Assembly: GCA_027482985.1 (NCBI GenBank)
Contig: JAIXVO010000523.1
Span: 1-6,466, forward strand
DNA: 6,466 bases
Source: Cyanobacteriota bacterium
Lineage (GTDB): Bacteria > Cyanobacteriota > Cyanobacteriia > Leptolyngbyales > Leptolyngbyaceae
Direction: 5' to 3'
Shown: positions 5,160-6,466 of the stretch, piece by piece
How positions within the stretch are numbered: position 1 is the first letter of the stretch
Layout: each line of letters opens with the position of its first letter
Notes under the pieces: generated by a model
Database searches by the model: none
The model's input: the letters and a program-made list of their open reading frames with translations, nothing else
What the model was told of the DNA's origin: nothing
Translations under genes and position numbers: made by a program

Positions 5160-6227
5160 CTAATTGCTGCGTCCCAGATACCGCAAAATGCCCCGCGCGA
5201 TCGCCGCAGCCATGCGACTCCGATGACCTGGATCGCGCAGGCGAGCCGCATCTTCGGCACCCGTGACAAACCCAGTTTCGACCAGTACCGAAGGCATCCG
5301 GGTGTGCCGCAGGACATAAAAGCGAGCTTGCCGCACTCGGCGATCGCGCACCTCGACCGATTCCAGAATGGAGCGATGAATCGAGGCAGCGAGCGCTTCA
5401 CCAGAACCAAAGTAGTATGTTTCTAAGCCGTTCACATCCGGGCGCGACATACTGATGGCATTGGCGTGAATACTCACAAAAACGGCAGCATTCGCCCGAT
5501 TCGCCATCTGCACGCGTGGTTCTAAACCCAGGTCATATTCCGCATCCCGCGTGATGACGGCAGCAATCCCTTGTTGCGCGAGGAGGGCTGTCACTTGCCG
5601 CCCAATGTCTAGCACAATATCAGTTTCGCGCAACCCGCCAATGCCGACCGCTCCCGGATCTGGCCCCCCATGCCCCGGATCGATGATGACAACGGGCTGA
5701 CCAGCGGGAATGGGGGTGAGGGTGGGATTTGGGCGCGGGGTGGGGGCGATCGGAAATAAGGGACGGGGTGGCACCGGAGCCTGCGGTAAGTTGAGGGGCT
5801 GACCAGCGGGTTCCGGAGTCTCATTCGCAGCTTGATTCAGTTGCGGCGGCGGTAGTTCAACTGTCCAGTTACGCGCCGTGTTGTAGCGAAATTGAATTTG
5901 GTTAGGGTCGATCGTGTAACCCGGAGCCAGTTCAATCACAATCCGAGTCGTATCGCGATCGAACTGGGCAATCCGCATCGCGGTCACAGCGCCACTGAAT
6001 TGCTCTAACAACTTCGGACGACCCAGCCTTGTCCCTGGTAAATCAATCACCAACCGAGTGGGATTGAAAATGAGTTGGGCTCGCGGTTGCACCCCATCAT
6101 CGGTTCTCAGTTCTAAACGATTGTTGCGTGGATCAAACTGCCAAAATTGAAGCGTAGCAGCTTCGGCGAGGGCTGGGAATAAACACCAAAAACTAATCAA
6201 CCCGGAAAATAACCAGCGGATCTTCAC
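5160..6227 (-). CDS. amiC: N-acetylmuramoyl-L-alanine amidase with AMIN domain, AmiC type (355 aa)
   Basis: This is a periplasmic zinc amidase that cleaves the bond between N-acetylmuramic acid and the stem peptide. A signal peptide (about 1-23, basic MKIR then a hydrophobic stretch ending ALAEAA) precedes an AMIN domain (about 25-125), which in relatives targets the protein to peptidoglycan or the septum. A proline-rich linker (about 126-175) leads to the Amidase_3 domain (178-350). The zinc and catalytic residues are all present: H186 in IDPGHGG, E201 in LRETD, H254 in SIHANA and E317 in LVETGFVT. In filamentous cyanobacteria such amidases drill the septal nanopores needed for cell-cell communication and act in cell separation. 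The start is a GTG, supported by AGAGG 9 nt upstream and an intact signal peptide; no in-frame ATG is suitably placed. A single AMIN domain rather than two is seen. Paralogues are common, so the AmiC name is by family. Confidence 0.92.
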   Translation of the reverse strand: MKIRWLFSGLISFWCLFPALAEAATLQFWQFDPRNNRLELRTDDGVQPRAQLIFNPTRLVIDLPGTRLGRPKLLEQFSGAVTAMRIAQFDRDTTRIVIELAPGYTIDPNQIQFRYNTARNWTVELPPPQLNQAANETPEPAGQPLNLPQAPVPPRPLFPIAPTPRPNPTLTPIPAGQPVVIIDPGHGGPDPGAVGIGGLRETDIVLDIGRQVTALLAQQGIAAVITRDAEYDLGLEPRVQMANRANAAVFVSIHANAISMSRPDVNGLETYYFGSGEALAASIHRSILESVEVRDRRVRQARFYVLRHTRMPSVLVETGFVTGAEDAARLRDPGHRSRMAAAIARGILRYLGRSN

Positions 6228-6466
6228 AGTCGCGACCTCTCGAAATCTGTCTGAGGGGTGAAGGAAATCTCTTCCATGTCACATCCTTCTGACTGACAGC
6301 ACAGCTTAACATGTTCCCTGGGTTTGAGAAAAAATTTAGAGGGTCAGAAGCCAGCCAGCCGCTCGGACTTTTCCTCCTGCGCTCTTTTTTCCTCCGGTTT
6401 CCGCCTTTCCTGCTGCCCTCAAAATGGCGTATAAATAATCGAGAAATAAATCCCCTTCTTCTGCTA
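6228..6466. promoter_or_regulatory. amiC upstream region, no further gene seen
   Basis: This 239-nt stretch precedes the amiC GTG. It contains the amiC ribosome-binding site (AGAGG on the minus strand, around 6237-6241). It also has an AT-rich patch at about 6306-6343, and a polypyrimidine tract on the plus strand (about 6367-6420) of the same style as the 3240-3285 tract. The end (6427-6466) is AT-rich and could belong to the next gene's leader. No clear promoter hexamers, tRNA or ORF were found. Confidence 0.5.

Larger units (their letters stand above)
26..5347. repeat. HIP1 octamers (GCGATCGC), 16 copies
   Basis: Copies begin at 26, 45, 811, 2463, 2615, 2776, 3141, 3187, 3788, 3993, 4167, 4221, 4254, 5070, 5197 and 5340. 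About 0.1 copy would be expected by chance in this length with equal base frequencies. They lie in both genes and spacers and are the best single sign of a cyanobacterial origin. Confidence 0.9.

Overview
The window looks like chromosomal DNA of a cyanobacterium, probably filamentous and Leptolyngbya/Oscillatoria-like. The highly iterated palindrome GCGATCGC (HIP1) occurs 16 times by my count. There is a plant-type [2Fe-2S] ferredoxin, a biliverdin reductase that resembles Synechocystis BvdR closely, and an AMIN-domain cell-wall amidase. The intergenic repeats (CCCCAAT-type heptamers, a GAGACGTGCC palindrome, polypurine tracts) are of the kind that litter cyanobacterial genomes. I see no phage, transposase, CRISPR, toxin-antitoxin or defence genes.

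Layout, left to right. Positions 1-3001 hold three genes on the minus strand, read in the order inositol-monophosphatase/CysQ-like phosphatase (3001-2141), Crp/Fnr-family regulator (2058-1369) and M61 metallopeptidase (1325 to the window edge, C-terminus missing). The gaps are short (82 and 43 nt), so co-transcription is possible. A TATACT box in the first gap suggests the regulator may also have its own promoter. Positions 3002-3288 form a gene-free composite repeat: polypurine tract, palindrome, about 100 bp of core, the same palindrome inverted, polypyrimidine tract. Positions 3289-3323 look like the terminator of the ferredoxin gene petF (3658-3359, minus). A 424-nt divergent spacer follows, and then bvdR on the plus strand (4083-5081). 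bvdR converges on amiC (6227-5160, minus) across only 78 nt, and that gap holds a four-tract G-quadruplex motif. Positions 6228-6466 are the amiC upstream region, with another polypyrimidine tract.

Functionally, petF and bvdR touch the same pigment chemistry. Reduced ferredoxin drives heme oxygenase and the bilin reductases that make phycobilins, while BvdR draws on the same biliverdin pool with NAD(P)H. The two genes are divergent and separated by a large spacer, so shared control is only a possibility. The other genes are housekeeping or regulatory: phosphatase, cyclic-nucleotide-type regulator, peptidase and peptidoglycan amidase.

I did not find a convincing undescribed system. The points most worth a second look are the inverted-repeat block at 3002-3288, the G-quadruplex motifs at gene boundaries, the apparently repeat-derived N-terminus of the phosphatase, and the divergent recognition helix of the Crp-like regulator.
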